DNA of 64,000 bases from Amycolatopsis sp. FBCC-B4732 (GCF_023008405.1 NZ_CP095376.1:7358501-7422500); one strand, 5' to 3'; shown: positions 7,951-18,565, counted from the stretch's first letter. A program made the numbers and translations. Notes: a model not told the origin generated them from the sequence alone.

Positions 7951-8961
7951 TCAAGGCTTGCGACGGCCCCCGAACCACGCGAGCAGCGCGCCGGCCCCGA
8001 ACGCACCCGCGACGGCGCCGAGCCCCGGCCCGCGCTGCACGGTGACGCTCTGTTCGAGCCGCACCGGCGGCGGGGGCTCGACGACCTTGCGCTGGTTCTC
8101 CGTCGCCGTCGCCGTCCACGCCGTCACGAGCAGCAGGAAGCGGGAGACGAGGTTCGCGAACACCAGCAGGCCGATGACCGGCCCGAACAGCGCGAACGCC
8201 GGCGACTTCGTGACGCTGGCGAGGTAGACGGTGGCGGCCTGCTGCAGGATGACGAACCCGACGGCGGCGAAGGCGGCACCCTTCACGGCACTGCGCAGGG
8301 CGACGCGTTCGCGGGGCAGCCGGGCGATCACCCAGAGGAAGACGAGGGTGTTGGCGGCCAGGCCGAGCACGATGGTCGCGCCGCGGAGCAGGACGATCGC
8401 CCAGGTCTGCTGCTCGAGCCCGACGAGCTCGAGCAGGAACTGCCCGACCCCGCCGCCGACCGCGGTCAGCGCGAACGAAACGACCAGCGCCACACCGAGC
8501 CCGACCAGCGCGACGAGGTCCTTGCCGGTCTGCTTGACGAACGGCTGCGGCTTCTTCTCCTGACCCCACTGCGCGGTGAGCGCGTCACGCAGGTTCGCCA
8601 TCCAGCCGATGCCGGAGTAGAGCGCGATGAGCAGACCGAAGATCCCGACCCCGCCACCGGACTTGAGCGCGGCGTCCACGATGCCCTTGACCAGGCTGCG
8701 CAGGCCTTCGGGCACGGAGTTGTTGATGCTGTCGGAGATCTGCTTGATGATCGCCGGGTCGTTGTTGACGACCAGACCGACCACCGCGAAGGCGACCATC
8801 AGCAACGGGATGACCGACAGCACGCTGAAGTAGGTGATCGCGGCGGCGTAGTGGTTGCCGTACCGCTCGGTGAAGGCTTCGTTGGCGCGGATCAGGTGAT
8901 CGAGCCACGGGTATTTCCTGCGCAGGCGCGGCAGGAGCTTTTCCTTCTCTTCGTTCGGCAC
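7951..8961 (-). CDS. YihY/YhjD-type inner membrane protein
   Basis: 336 residues from GTG 8961. A soluble N-terminus (LPRLRRKYPWLDHLIRANEAF) precedes GNHYAAAITYFSVLSVIPLLM, a hallmark of the YihY/BrkB family, and about six membrane helices follow. Function is uncertain; family members have been linked to envelope transport, and E. coli YhjD to lipid A precursor export in suppressor strains. The C-terminal 40 residues carry an extra hydrophobic segment and end in GGRRKP. The position next to trpS is common in actinobacteria. Confidence 0.88.
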   Translation of the reverse strand: MPNEEKEKLLPRLRRKYPWLDHLIRANEAFTERYGNHYAAAITYFSVLSVIPLLMVAFAVVGLVVNNDPAIIKQISDSINNSVPEGLRSLVKGIVDAALKSGGGVGIFGLLIALYSGIGWMANLRDALTAQWGQEKKPQPFVKQTGKDLVALVGLGVALVVSFALTAVGGGVGQFLLELVGLEQQTWAIVLLRGATIVLGLAANTLVFLWVIARLPRERVALRSAVKGAAFAAVGFVILQQAATVYLASVTKSPAFALFGPVIGLLVFANLVSRFLLLVTAWTATATENQRKVVEPPPPVRLEQSVTVQRGPGLGAVAGAFGAGALLAWFGGRRKP

Positions 8962-9006
8962 TGTAAAACGCTAACCACGCCCGGTGACTCCTGCAACGCG
9001 AGCGGC

Positions 9007-10735
<1,729 letters not shown>

Positions 10736-10848
10736 CTCGACCAGTTGCCACACGGACATGCGCGAGTTCCGGCCTGCGAATCCGCCGACGTGTGCGGCCG
10801 GCGTGTGCGGCGACTCCCGCAGTCAGGTGGGCGCGTGCGGCGCCGGGG

Positions 10849-11226
10849 TCAGGCGTGCGGGTGCTGGGTGAGGAACGGGCGGGTCGGCGTGGCCTCGGGC
10901 TCGCCGAGGACGGCCTCCGCCATCGCCGTGACCGGGCCCGGGGCTTCGGGGGCCGCCGGGGCGGCTTCGGCGACTCGGTTCTTGCGGCGCTGGCGCAGCA
11001 CGCCCAAGGTCATGCCCACGATGCCGAGTGCGACCGCGACCAGGCCCACCGGGCCGAGTACGCCGAAGCTCTCCGCGGTCGTTTCGGCCTGTGCGGTCGT
11101 CGTGACGTCGGCGAACGCGCTGCCGCCGCCTGCGACGAGCAGGGTGGCCGGGATCAGCGCGACCACCGCGGCCGCGCGGAAGCCGCGCAGCGTGGACCGC
11201 AACAGGAGATGACCTGGGTTGCGCAC
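10849..11226 (-). CDS. Small exported or membrane protein of unknown function
   Basis: 125 residues from GTG 11226, preceded by GGGAGG. A basic start and hydrophobic stretch ending GGGSAFA (about residue 39) look like a signal peptide. A second helix, VLGPVGLVAVALGIVGMTLGVL (about 55-76), is followed by RQRRKN. The topology is therefore a short external loop, one membrane span and a cytoplasmic Ala/Pro/Glu-rich tail. I recognise no named family. It is transcribed alone and its 5' region is shared with the divergent chitinase gene. Confidence 0.65.
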   Translation of the reverse strand: MRNPGHLLLRSTLRGFRAAAVVALIPATLLVAGGGSAFADVTTTAQAETTAESFGVLGPVGLVAVALGIVGMTLGVLRQRRKNRVAEAAPAAPEAPGPVTAMAEAVLGEPEATPTRPFLTQHPHA

Positions 11227-11656
11227 CGGAGTGCCTCCCGCGATTGACGAGCGAAACGCTCACCCATACGAGTGAGACGCTGCGTGCTGCTGGTCAAAAA
11301 GCTACCGAGCGTGTCAAGACCTGGCGGCCCGATCGGCTCGGGGGCCGAGAGTAGCGCCCAACCAGGAACACGGTCCGGGCACCCCTGCGGTTCACGCCAA
11401 CCACCCAAGTGGGTGTTGCGGAAGACAGAACGCTCGTACTCAAAGTAGAGCTTGACCGATCAGTGTCCGCTCAGCTGTCACCCGGTCGTCGCAATATCGG
11501 CTCACGCTGTGCCATTCGCCGCAGCGCTCGCTGGTCCGATCGCGTCGTCTTAATCGGAAAACTTTTCACTCAATAGTGATTGGTCTATACCTCTTGGAGT
11601 AGCCCATTCGGCTCGGTCGGACCGCGCACGACCGGCGTGATCAAGAGGAGTCCCGG
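11227..11656. other. Intergenic region between divergent genes
   Basis: 430 bases without a gene, notably less GC-rich around 11540-11595. It holds the chitinase promoter described separately, a small inverted repeat CACT-CAAT-AGTG at 11567-11578, and an arm pair CGAGCGAAACGCTC near 11250 upstream of the small exported protein. Confidence 0.5.
11563..11592 (+). promoter_or_regulatory. Chitinase promoter with DasR-like site
   Basis: TTTTCA (11563-11568) and TATACC (11586-11591) are separated by 17 bases. The -10 region lies within TGGTCTATACCT (11581-11592), which matches 10 of 12 positions of the DasR-responsive element TGGTCTAGACCA known from streptomycete chitinase promoters. This would give repression relieved by N-acetylglucosamine-derived signals (inference). 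Confidence 0.45.
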
Positions 11657-12385
11657 ATGTCGATTGCACGGTTCTTGAAGCGCACCGGAGTGGCGGTGAG
11701 CGCGCTCGCCGCGGCGGCCGCCGCCGTCGTGCTGCCGGCCACCAGCGCGTCCGCCGCGGCGGACGCCTCGTTCGTCGTCAGCGAGGCCCAGTTCAACCAG
11801 ATCTTCCCCGACCGCAACAGCTTCTACTCCTACAGCGGCCTGACCGACGCGCTGTCGGCCTACCCCGGCTTCGCCAACACCGGCGACGACACGGTCAAGA
11901 AGCAGGAAGCGGCGGCGTTCCTGGCGAACGTCAACCACGAGACCGGCGGGCTCGTCTACATCGTCGAGCAGAACACCGCGAACTACCCGCACTACTGCGA
12001 CGCGAGCCAGCCCTACGGCTGCCCGGCCGGCCAGGCCGCCTACTACGGCCGCGGCCCGATCCAGCTCAGCTGGAACTTCAACTACAAGGCCGCCGGCGAC
12101 GCGCTCGGCATCGACCTGCTCGGCAACCCGTACCAGGTCGAGCAGAACTCGGCCGTCGCCTGGAAGACCGGCCTCTGGTACTGGAACACCCAGACCGGGC
12201 CGGGCACGATGACGCCGCACGACGCGATGGTCAACCAGCGCGGGTTCGGCGAAACGATCCGCAGCATCAACGGCTCGATCGAGTGCAACGGCGGCAACCC
12301 CGCCCAGGTGCAGAGCCGGATCGACAAGTACACGCAGATCACCGGGATCCTCGGGGTCCCGGCCGGGAGCAACCTTTCCTGCTGA
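11657..12385 (+). CDS. Secreted GH19 chitinase
   Basis: 242-residue exported endochitinase with no separate chitin-binding domain. A signal peptide covers about residues 1-34 (ATSASAA). The catalytic pair fits bacterial GH19 enzymes: Glu95 in NHETGG and Glu104 in YIVEQN, nine residues apart as in Streptomyces ChiC. YYGRGPIQLSWNFNY is the substrate-groove signature. Start ATG follows AGAGGAG. It is monocistronic with a strong hairpin after the stop, and probably under DasR-type control. Confidence 0.95.
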   Translation: MSIARFLKRTGVAVSALAAAAAAVVLPATSASAAADASFVVSEAQFNQIFPDRNSFYSYSGLTDALSAYPGFANTGDDTVKKQEAAAFLANVNHETGGLVYIVEQNTANYPHYCDASQPYGCPAGQAAYYGRGPIQLSWNFNYKAAGDALGIDLLGNPYQVEQNSAVAWKTGLWYWNTQTGPGTMTPHDAMVNQRGFGETIRSINGSIECNGGNPAQVQSRIDKYTQITGILGVPAGSNLSC

Positions 12386-12395
12386 GCCGGGCGCG

Positions 12396-12438
12396 GCGAG
12401 AAGGGCCTTCCCGGTTCGCGCCGGGGAGGCCCTTTTCG
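12396..12438. terminator. Hairpin terminator between convergent genes
   Basis: GAGAAGGGCCTTCCCGG and CCGGGGAGGCCCTTTTC pair around a TTCGCG loop, giving a long GC stem immediately after the chitinase stop and just before the exonuclease III stop. It is likely bidirectional. Confidence 0.75.
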
Positions 12439-12445
12439 CGCCGGG

Positions 12446-13264
12446 CTAACCGTTCCAGGCCGGGAAGTCGACGTCGTAGGTCGCGGTGACCGGCGCGTGG
12501 TCGGACCAGCGCTGGTCGTACGCGGCCGCGCGTTCGACCACGACGTCGACGACCTTCTCGGCGAGGCCCGGCGTCGCGAGCTGGCAGTCGATGCGCCAGC
12601 CGGAGTCGTTGTCGAAGGCCTGGCCGCGGTAGGACCACCAGGTGTAGGGGCCGGGGCCTTCGGGGTCGAGCCGGCGCTGGACATCGGTGTAGCCCGCCTC
12701 GGTGTAGACCCGGCCGAGCCATTCGCGTTCCTCGGGCAGGAAGCCGGAGTTCTTGCGGTTGCCGCGCCAGTTCTTGAGGTCGGCGTTGTCGTAGGCGATG
12801 TTCCAGTCGCCGACGACCACGACCTCGCGCCCGGCCGCGGCGGCCTTCGCGCGCAGCTCGACGAGGTAGGGCAGGAACGCCGCCATGAAGCGCTCCTTTT
12901 CGTCCTGGCGTTCGGTGCCGACGTCCCCGCTGGGCAGGTACAGGCTCGCGACGACGACGCCGGGCAGGTGGACCTCGAGGTAGCGCCCGCTGTCCTCGAA
13001 CTCGGGCTCCCCGAAGCCGACGCGCACCTCGTCGGGCTCGACGCGGCTGTACACGGCGACGCCGTTGCGCCCCTTGGCGGCCGACGGCGCGTGCGCCGCG
13101 AACCACCCTTCGGGCTCGACGACCGACGCGGGCAGCTGATCCGCGGTGGCGCGCACCTCCTGGCAGCAGACGACGTCGGCCTTCGTGGCGGCGAGCCACT
13201 CGACGAAGCCCTTCTTGGCGGCGGCACGCAGGCCGTTGACGTTCACGGTGGAGACGGTCAGCAC
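12446..13264 (-). CDS. xth: Exodeoxyribonuclease III
   Basis: 272-residue AP endonuclease/3'-5' exonuclease of base-excision repair. Family landmarks in order: VSTVNVNGLRAA, VCCQEVR (metal-binding Glu), GRNGVAVYSR, VVVGDWNIA (Asp/Asn pair), GWRIDCQLAT, and WSDHAPVTATYD with the catalytic Asp-His. GTG 13264 gives the usual N-terminus; GTG 13273 is an alternative three codons upstream. It is divergent from the MBL-fold gene. Confidence 0.93.
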   Translation of the reverse strand: MLTVSTVNVNGLRAAAKKGFVEWLAATKADVVCCQEVRATADQLPASVVEPEGWFAAHAPSAAKGRNGVAVYSRVEPDEVRVGFGEPEFEDSGRYLEVHLPGVVVASLYLPSGDVGTERQDEKERFMAAFLPYLVELRAKAAAAGREVVVVGDWNIAYDNADLKNWRGNRKNSGFLPEEREWLGRVYTEAGYTDVQRRLDPEGPGPYTWWSYRGQAFDNDSGWRIDCQLATPGLAEKVVDVVVERAAAYDQRWSDHAPVTATYDVDFPAWNG

Positions 13265-13364
13265 GTCCTGCACGCTACCGGCCGGGCGCCCGCGTCCAGG
13301 CCGGCGGGGCCGGTCGGCGAAAACCGCTCCGCGCCGGCGCACGCGCTCTGCGAGACTGCCGCGC

Positions 13365-14102
13365 ATGAGCCAGTTGACCGTGCTCGGCAGTTGCGGTGCG
13401 TGGCCGGAGCCCGGCCGGGCGTGCGCCGGATTCCTGCTCTCGCACAACGGTTTCCGCGTCGTGCTCGACCTCGGGTACGGCGCCGCCTCACGCCTGTTCG
13501 CGCACTGCGGCGACCGGCTGCCGGACGCCGTCGTCGTGACGCACGAGCACCCCGACCACTGCGCCGACGTGAGCGCGCTCGGACGGGCCTGGCACTACAC
13601 CGGACCGCCCGGCGAGCGGCTGCCGCTGCACTGCACGCCCGGCACCGTCCGGCGGCTCGAGGCGATGGAGCCGCGGCCGCACCCGGCGGAGCTGTTCGCC
13701 GTGCACGATCTCGGCGCGCCGGCCGAGGTCGGGCCGTTCCGGCTCACGTCGTACCCGCTGCCGCACTACCTGCCGAACTTCGGCGTGCGGCTCAGCGCGC
13801 CCGGGCTCACCGTGGCCTACACCGGGGACACGGGGCCTTCGCCGGTGCTGGCCGAGCTCGGCCGGGACGCGGACCTGGTCATCTGCGACGCCACCCTCCG
13901 CACCCCACCGGCGGAGGGGGAGCCTCGCTATCTGATGACCGCCACCGAAGCGGGGTACTGGGCGGAGGAAGCGGGGGCCCGGCGGTTGCTGCTGACCCAC
14001 TTCTGGCCCGGTACCGATCGCGCCGCCGCGGCCGAGGAGGCCCGGGCCGAGTTCGGTGGTGAGGTGCTGGTCGCGGAGGAAGACCTCGCGATCGCGCTCT
14101 GA
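13365..14102 (+). CDS. MBL-fold metallohydrolase (RNase Z-like group)
   Basis: 245-residue cytosolic enzyme. The metal motif is HEHPDH, with further ligands in SYPLPHYLPN, YTGDTG and LTHFWPG, an arrangement shared with RNase Z/ElaC-type and cyclic phosphodiesterase-like proteins. Substrate is not known. The last 20 bases (GACCTCGCGATCGCGCTCTGA) belong to the unit of the 90-bp tandem repeat that follows, so the repeat seems to have grown from the 3' end of this gene. Confidence 0.88.
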   Translation: MSQLTVLGSCGAWPEPGRACAGFLLSHNGFRVVLDLGYGAASRLFAHCGDRLPDAVVVTHEHPDHCADVSALGRAWHYTGPPGERLPLHCTPGTVRRLEAMEPRPHPAELFAVHDLGAPAEVGPFRLTSYPLPHYLPNFGVRLSAPGLTVAYTGDTGPSPVLAELGRDADLVICDATLRTPPAEGEPRYLMTATEAGYWAEEAGARRLLLTHFWPGTDRAAAAEEARAEFGGEVLVAEEDLAIAL

Positions 14103-14460
14103 CCCGCACCTCGCCCACGCCGCCGCAGACGCCCGAGCCGAGTCCCGGGCGAGCTGCCAGAAGCGGACGCGGACCTCGCGATCGCACTCTGACCCGCACC
14201 TCGCCCACGCCGCCGCAGACGCCCGAGCCGAGACCGGAGCGAACTGCCAGACGCGGACGCGGACCTCGCGAACACCCTCTGACCCGCACCTCGCCCACGC
14301 CGCCGCAGACGCCCGAGCCGAGACCGGAGCGAGCCGCCAGACGCGGACGCGCACCTCGCGAACACCCTCTGACCCGCACCTCGCCCACGCCGCCGCAGAC
14401 GCCCGAGCCGAGACCGGAGCGAGCCGCCAGACGCGAACGCGCACCTCGCGCACGCCTCTG
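14083..14460. repeat. 90-bp tandem repeat, about four copies
   Basis: Units beginning GACCCGCACCTCGCCCACGC occur at 14101, 14191, 14281 and 14371, exactly 90 bases apart, with a leading partial unit that is the end of the MBL gene. A decayed partial copy (GGACCTCGCGATCGTGCTCC) is near 14535. The rest of the gene-free stretch 14103-14851 shows nothing else except the TetR operator. Long open frames on both strands here are by-products of a 90-base, stop-poor unit. Confidence 0.9.
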
Positions 14461-14822
14461 ACCCGCCCTTGGCTCGACACCGACACCCCAGCCGCTCACG
14501 TCGAGTCCCCGCACCAAGGCACCAGTCACCCAGGAGGACCTCGCGATCGTGCTCCGACCCCCGTCGAAGCACGTTCCCCACGCTCGATCCCACCCGCGCC
14601 GCGCCAGCACCCGACACCGTCGGCCGGCTTCCGCTGCCCGCGGAACTCCCCCTGGAGACCCCGCGGACGTCACTTCCGGCTCGTGCCGCATTCAGTTGTC
14701 GCCCGTCCCCGGGCGTTCCTCCTCTCCGGCGGACAAGCCCGCCACCTGCGCGTTTCGACCTGATCAGTTCTAGCACCCACCACCGACAAAAACGGGGCCT
14801 TGACGCCTCAAGCTACGAGTCT

Positions 14823-14836
14823 TAGCTTTAAAGCTA
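14823..14836. promoter_or_regulatory. Probable TetR operator
   Basis: TAGCTTTAAAGCTA is a perfect 14-bp palindrome ending 15 bases before the TetR start codon, the usual place for autoregulation. It stands out as A/T-rich in a GC-rich background. Confidence 0.6.
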
Positions 14837-14851
14837 TGCAGGATAGCCACA

Positions 14852-15433
14852 ATGTCCCCTAGAGCCGGCCTGACCACCGAAGCCGTGGTCACCCTCGCCC
14901 TCACCGTCGTCGACGAAACCGGTCCCGACTCGCTCACCCTCGCCAAGGTCGCCGAACGCGCCAACGTCGCCGCGCCCTCGCTCTACAAGCACGTCAAGAG
15001 CCTCGCCGACCTGCGGCGGCTGATCGACCTCCGCGTCGTCAAGGAAATGGCCGACGCCCTCCGCAGCGCCGCGACCGGGCGCGAAGGCGGGGAAGCCGTT
15101 GCCGCGTTGGCCGACGCCTACCGCGACTACCTGCGGAAACACCCCATGCGCACCCAAGCGCTCGTCACCGCGCCGGACGCGGCCGACGTCGAACTCAGCA
15201 CCGCGACCCACGCCGTCGCCGAAGTCGCTTTCGCCGTGCTCCGCCCGTTCGGCTTCGACCACGACCGGGCCGTGCACGCCACGCGCTGCATCCGCGCCGC
15301 CGTGCACGGGTTCGCCGGGCTGGAAGCCTCCGGGGGGTTCGGGCGGCCGGAAGACATCGGCGAGAGCTTCGAAGTGCTCAAGGAAATGCTCGTCCAGGGC
15401 CTCGCGAACTACGCAGAACAGGACAGGAAATGA
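14852..15433 (+). CDS. TetR-family transcriptional regulator
   Basis: 193 residues. The N-terminal helix-turn-helix LTLAKVAERANVAAPSLYKHVKSLADL (about 30-56) is typical; the C-terminal part (VHGFAGLEASGGFGRPEDIGESFEVL) matches the WHG-type TetR C-terminal domain. No clear ribosome site precedes the ATG. It is the first gene of an operon: its TGA overlaps the ATG of a 28-codon frame, which in turn overlaps the membrane hydrolase gene. It probably represses its own operon through the palindrome at 14823. Confidence 0.92.
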   Translation: MSPRAGLTTEAVVTLALTVVDETGPDSLTLAKVAERANVAAPSLYKHVKSLADLRRLIDLRVVKEMADALRSAATGREGGEAVAALADAYRDYLRKHPMRTQALVTAPDAADVELSTATHAVAEVAFAVLRPFGFDHDRAVHATRCIRAAVHGFAGLEASGGFGRPEDIGESFEVLKEMLVQGLANYAEQDRK

Positions 15434-15516
15434 CCTTCATCCTCGCCGTGCTCTTCTTCACCGTCGGGCTGGGCGTGCTCGACGCCCGCTTCCCGTGGAC
15501 GGAGGCCCGCAGATGA
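15430..15516 (+). CDS. 28-residue hydrophobic microprotein
   Basis: ATG 15430 overlaps the TetR stop (ATGA), and its own TGA overlaps the next ATG (ATGA at 15513). The peptide starts MTFILAVLFFTVGLGVLDAR and ends EARR, i.e. one membrane helix with a positively charged tail. The double coupling makes translation likely. Function is unknown; it may be a membrane partner of the downstream protein or only a coupling device. Confidence 0.55.
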   Translation: MTFILAVLFFTVGLGVLDARFPWTEARR

Positions 15517-16061
15517 TCGCCGGGCACTTCGGGCTGGCCGCCGCCGTCAAGGCCGGGCGGCCGGCGATCCCCGTCTGGACGCTCATGCTCGCCACCGCCT
15601 GGCTCGACGTCGTCTTCGCGCCGCTCTACCTGAGCGGCATCGAGACGGTCGACGGCGCGGGCTACGGCGGCGGCGTCATCCACGCCGACTACACGCACTC
15701 CCTCGTCGGCGCGCTCGTGCTCGCCGCTCTCTTCGGCGCGGTCGCGGGCAAGTGGCTGGGCCGCGAAGCCGGGCTGGTCCTCGCCGGCGTCGTGTTCTCG
15801 CACTGGGTGCTCGACCTCGTCGTGCACCGCGCCGACCTGCCGATCCTGCCCGGCAATGCCGGTGACCTGCCCACGTTCGGCTTCGGGCTCTGGCGGCTGC
15901 CCGCCGTCTCGGCCGTCGTCGAGCTGCTGATGCTCGCGATCGGCATCGGCCTCTACTGGCGCGCCGCCGCGAAGCGCGATCCGAAGCGCGCTCGCACGCT
16001 GGGCCTGTCGGCCGCGGTGTTCGGTGTCGCCACCCTCGCGGCCGACCTGCTCGGCGTCTGA
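15513..16061 (+). CDS. Membrane protein related to YdjM/DUF457 metal-dependent hydrolases
   Basis: 182 residues with four to five helices. MIAGHFGLAAA, HADYTHSLVGAL and FSHWVLDLVVHRADLP place His and Asp residues near helix ends, as in the YdjM/YbcI membrane-bound hydrolase family. Enzymatic activity is inferred from those residues only. It is the last gene of the TetR operon and is translationally coupled to the microprotein. Confidence 0.65.
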   Translation: MIAGHFGLAAAVKAGRPAIPVWTLMLATAWLDVVFAPLYLSGIETVDGAGYGGGVIHADYTHSLVGALVLAALFGAVAGKWLGREAGLVLAGVVFSHWVLDLVVHRADLPILPGNAGDLPTFGFGLWRLPAVSAVVELLMLAIGIGLYWRAAAKRDPKRARTLGLSAAVFGVATLAADLLGV

Positions 16062-16094
16062 CAGTTCGAGCCCGGACGGCTCAAGTCCGGGGGA

Positions 16095-16391
16095 TCAGCA
16101 GGTGGAGCCCTCGACGGGCTGGGTGAAGGCGGCCGCCACCCACTTGTCGTCGGCCACCTTGCGGAAGCCGTTCTGCACGCCCGGCAGGGCGTCGAACTGC
16201 GCGTCGCGCAGATATTTGCCGACGATCTTGGCGTTGCCGTCCGCCGTCTCGCGGGCGTTCAGGACGTCCGCGGTCACGGTCACCTTGCAGCCGGTGGCCG
16301 AAGCACCCGAAGCCTGCTTCCCCGTGTTCATGGCGTACACGACGATGACCAGGACGATGGCGCCCAAGATGATCAGAGTCTTCTTCGACAT
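16095..16391 (-). CDS. Membrane-anchored SH3-like domain protein
   Basis: 98 residues from ATG 16391, preceded by GGAGGAAGG. One N-terminal helix (TLIILGAIVLVIVVYAM) is followed by a domain with VLNARETADGNAKIVGKYLRDAQ, a bacterial SH3-type pattern. The two cysteines (in TGCKV and at the C-terminus, GSTC) may pair. Likely exported; role unknown. Confidence 0.7.
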   Translation of the reverse strand: MSKKTLIILGAIVLVIVVYAMNTGKQASGASATGCKVTVTADVLNARETADGNAKIVGKYLRDAQFDALPGVQNGFRKVADDKWVAAAFTQPVEGSTC

Positions 16392-16523
16392 GCCTTCCTC
16401 CAACCGAGAACCCCGTCCTCCGCCAAGGGTAGGCAATCCTTTACCCGGACCGACAGCGCCGTACGCAGCAACCACCCGGAGGCGCCAACGAAGTCACCGC
16501 GAAGTGACGCGCTGTGCACGAAG

Positions 16524-16558
16524 AAAGCCCCCTTCCCGACGAATCGGGAAGGGGGCTT
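16524..16558. terminator. Terminator of icd
   Basis: AAGCCCCCTTCCCGA and TCGGGAAGGGGGCTT form a perfect GC stem with a short loop, 17 bases after the icd stop in its reading direction. Confidence 0.85.
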
Positions 16559-16574
16559 CTCAGCGACTGGGAAC

Positions 16575-17798
16575 TCAGCCCTGGGCGATCTTCTTCGCCA
16601 GGTTGTCGTCCAGCGTCGCGAGGAACTCCTCGGTCGTCTGGAACGGCTGGTCCTTGCTGATGAGCAGCGCGAGGTCCTTGGTCATCTGACCGGCCTCGAC
16701 CGTCTCGACGACGACCTGCTCCAGCGTGTTCGCGAAGCCGATCAGCTCCTGGTTGCCGTCCAGCTTGCCGCGGTGCTCGAGGCCGCGGGTCCAGGCGTAG
16801 ATCGACGCGATCGGGTTGGTCGACGTCGGCTTGCCCTGCTGGTGCTGGCGGTAGTGCCGGGTGACCGTGCCGTGCGCGGCCTCGGCCTCGACGGTCCGGC
16901 CGTCCGGCGTGCGCAGCACCGACGTCATCAGGCCGAGCGAGCCGAAGCCCTGCGCGACCGTGTCGGACTGGACGTCACCGTCGTAGTTCTTGCACGCCCA
17001 GACGTAGCCGCCCTCCCACTTCATCGCCGCCGCGACCATGTCGTCGATCAGGCGGTGCTCGTAGGAGATCCCCTTGGCGTCGAAGTCGGCCTTGAACTCG
17101 GCCTGGAAGATCTCCTCGAACACGTCCTTGAACTGGCCGTCGTAGGCCTTGAGGATGGTGTTCTTGGTGGAGAGGTAGACCGGCAGGCCGCGGTCGAGGC
17201 CGTACTGCAGGGACGCGCGCGCGAAGTCCTCGATGGACTTCTTGTAGTTGTACATCCCCATCGCGACGCCGCCGCCCTCGGGGAACTTCGCGACCTCGAA
17301 CTCCATCGGCTCGGAGCCGTCGTCCGGGGTGTAGCTGATGGTCAGCGTGCCCGGGCCGGGGACCTTGAAGTTGGTCGCCTTGTACTGGTCGCCGTGGGCG
17401 TGGCGGCCGATGATGATCGGCTTTGTCCACGTCGGCACCAGCCGCGGGATGTTCTGGATGACGATCGGCTCGCGGAAGATCACGCCGCCGAGGATGTTGC
17501 GGATGGTCCCGTTCGGGGACAGCCACATCTTCTTGAGGCCGAATTCTTCGACGCGCGCTTCGTCCGGGGTGATCGTGGCGCACTTGACGCCGACGCCGTG
17601 CTTCTTGATCGCGTTCGCGGAGTCGACCGTGACCTGGTCGTCGGTGCGGTCCCGCTCCTCGATACCCAGGTCGTAGTAGTCCAGGTTCACGTCCAGGTAC
17701 GGGTGGATCAGCTTGTCCTTGATGAACTGCCAGATGATGCGGGTCATCTCATCGCCGTCGAGTTCGACGACGGTGCCCTGGACCTTGATCTTGGCCAT
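16575..17798 (-). CDS. icd: NADP-dependent isocitrate dehydrogenase (eukaryotic-like homodimeric type)
   Basis: 407-residue TCA-cycle enzyme converting isocitrate to 2-oxoglutarate with NADP. The start [21 protein letters not shown] and the segments [12 protein letters not shown] (substrate Ser/Asn), [15 protein letters not shown] and [12 protein letters not shown] identify the type II, eukaryotic-like IDH also found as Icd1 in mycobacteria, distinct from the monomeric actinobacterial enzyme. ATG 17798 has GGAAGGAGC upstream; the frame stays open further upstream without family similarity. It is monocistronic with its own terminator. Confidence 0.96.
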   Translation of the reverse strand: MAKIKVQGTVVELDGDEMTRIIWQFIKDKLIHPYLDVNLDYYDLGIEERDRTDDQVTVDSANAIKKHGVGVKCATITPDEARVEEFGLKKMWLSPNGTIRNILGGVIFREPIVIQNIPRLVPTWTKPIIIGRHAHGDQYKATNFKVPGPGTLTISYTPDDGSEPMEFEVAKFPEGGGVAMGMYNYKKSIEDFARASLQYGLDRGLPVYLSTKNTILKAYDGQFKDVFEEIFQAEFKADFDAKGISYEHRLIDDMVAAAMKWEGGYVWACKNYDGDVQSDTVAQGFGSLGLMTSVLRTPDGRTVEAEAAHGTVTRHYRQHQQGKPTSTNPIASIYAWTRGLEHRGKLDGNQELIGFANTLEQVVVETVEAGQMTKDLALLISKDQPFQTTEEFLATLDDNLAKKIAQG

Positions 17799-18055
17799 GA
17801 GCAGCGGTGCTCCTTCCGCGGATCTTCGCGTTCTTCTTTTAAGTCTCGCCGGTAGCGGTACAAGCGTACTGCTTGACCGAGCTGGATGGTTCCAGTAGTG
17901 GCCGGTATCAAGTCTCCACCCGCCGGTTGTGGCGCAGCTCACGGGGCCGCGCCGACCGCTCGGCCCGGCCGACCGCTCGTCGAGCGAGCGTCGCGTTCCG
18001 CGGTGAACCAAGGCACGATGCCACCCGTGAACCCATCATGCGGGAGGTGACGGCC

Positions 18056-18565
18056 ATGTCGACCCATCGGTACGCCGACTACGAAGACGACTACGAGGAC
18101 TACGAAGACAACACCGACGTCCGCGACGAACGGCCGCGCCGAGGTGCCGCGCACGTCGTCAGCGCGCTGGGCGGGCTCGTGCTCACGCCGGTGGCCCTCG
18201 GGCTGCTGAGCTGGGGCGGCCTGCGCCAGCAGCAGCTGATCCAGGCCACGCTCAGCACCAACCGCGACGCGCTGGGCATCGCGCTGCTGGCCGGCGGGGC
18301 GATCCTGCTGCTGGTCGTGGCCGCGCTCGGCGCGCTGTCCGCGGTCGGCCCGATCCTGGGCGGGCTGATCTACGGCGTGCTGCCCGGCGTCGCCGCGATG
18401 GCCGTGCCGGAGTGGGGGTTCCGGCTGGTCAACCTGATGCCGAAGAGCGACATCGCGTACGGCGTCATGGACTTCCTCTTCATCGGCGCGCTGCTCGGGG
18501 TGGGCTTCCTGCTGGTCGGCAGCGGGCTGGCGAACGCACTGGTGCGGCGGCGCCGCGAGAGCTGA
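18056..18565 (+). CDS. Multi-pass membrane protein, unknown function
   Basis: 169 residues; CGGGAGGTGA precedes the ATG. The N-terminus is very acidic and tyrosine-rich (YADYEDDYEDYEDN), followed by RPRR and four hydrophobic segments near residues 35-55, 78-100, 105-125 and 140-162, with a basic RRRRES tail. No family recognised. It is divergent from icd and 25 bases ahead of the DUF2203 gene. Confidence 0.7.
   Translation: MSTHRYADYEDDYEDYEDNTDVRDERPRRGAAHVVSALGGLVLTPVALGLLSWGGLRQQQLIQATLSTNRDALGIALLAGGAILLLVVAALGALSAVGPILGGLIYGVLPGVAAMAVPEWGFRLVNLMPKSDIAYGVMDFLFIGALLGVGFLLVGSGLANALVRRRRES

Noticed and set aside
13488..14486. Long minus-strand frame and matching plus-strand frame through the 90-bp repeats, encoding repeated 30-residue units
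   Set aside because: Both strands are open only because the 90-base unit lacks stops in those frames; the frames run antisense into the MBL-fold gene, with no start context or family similarity.
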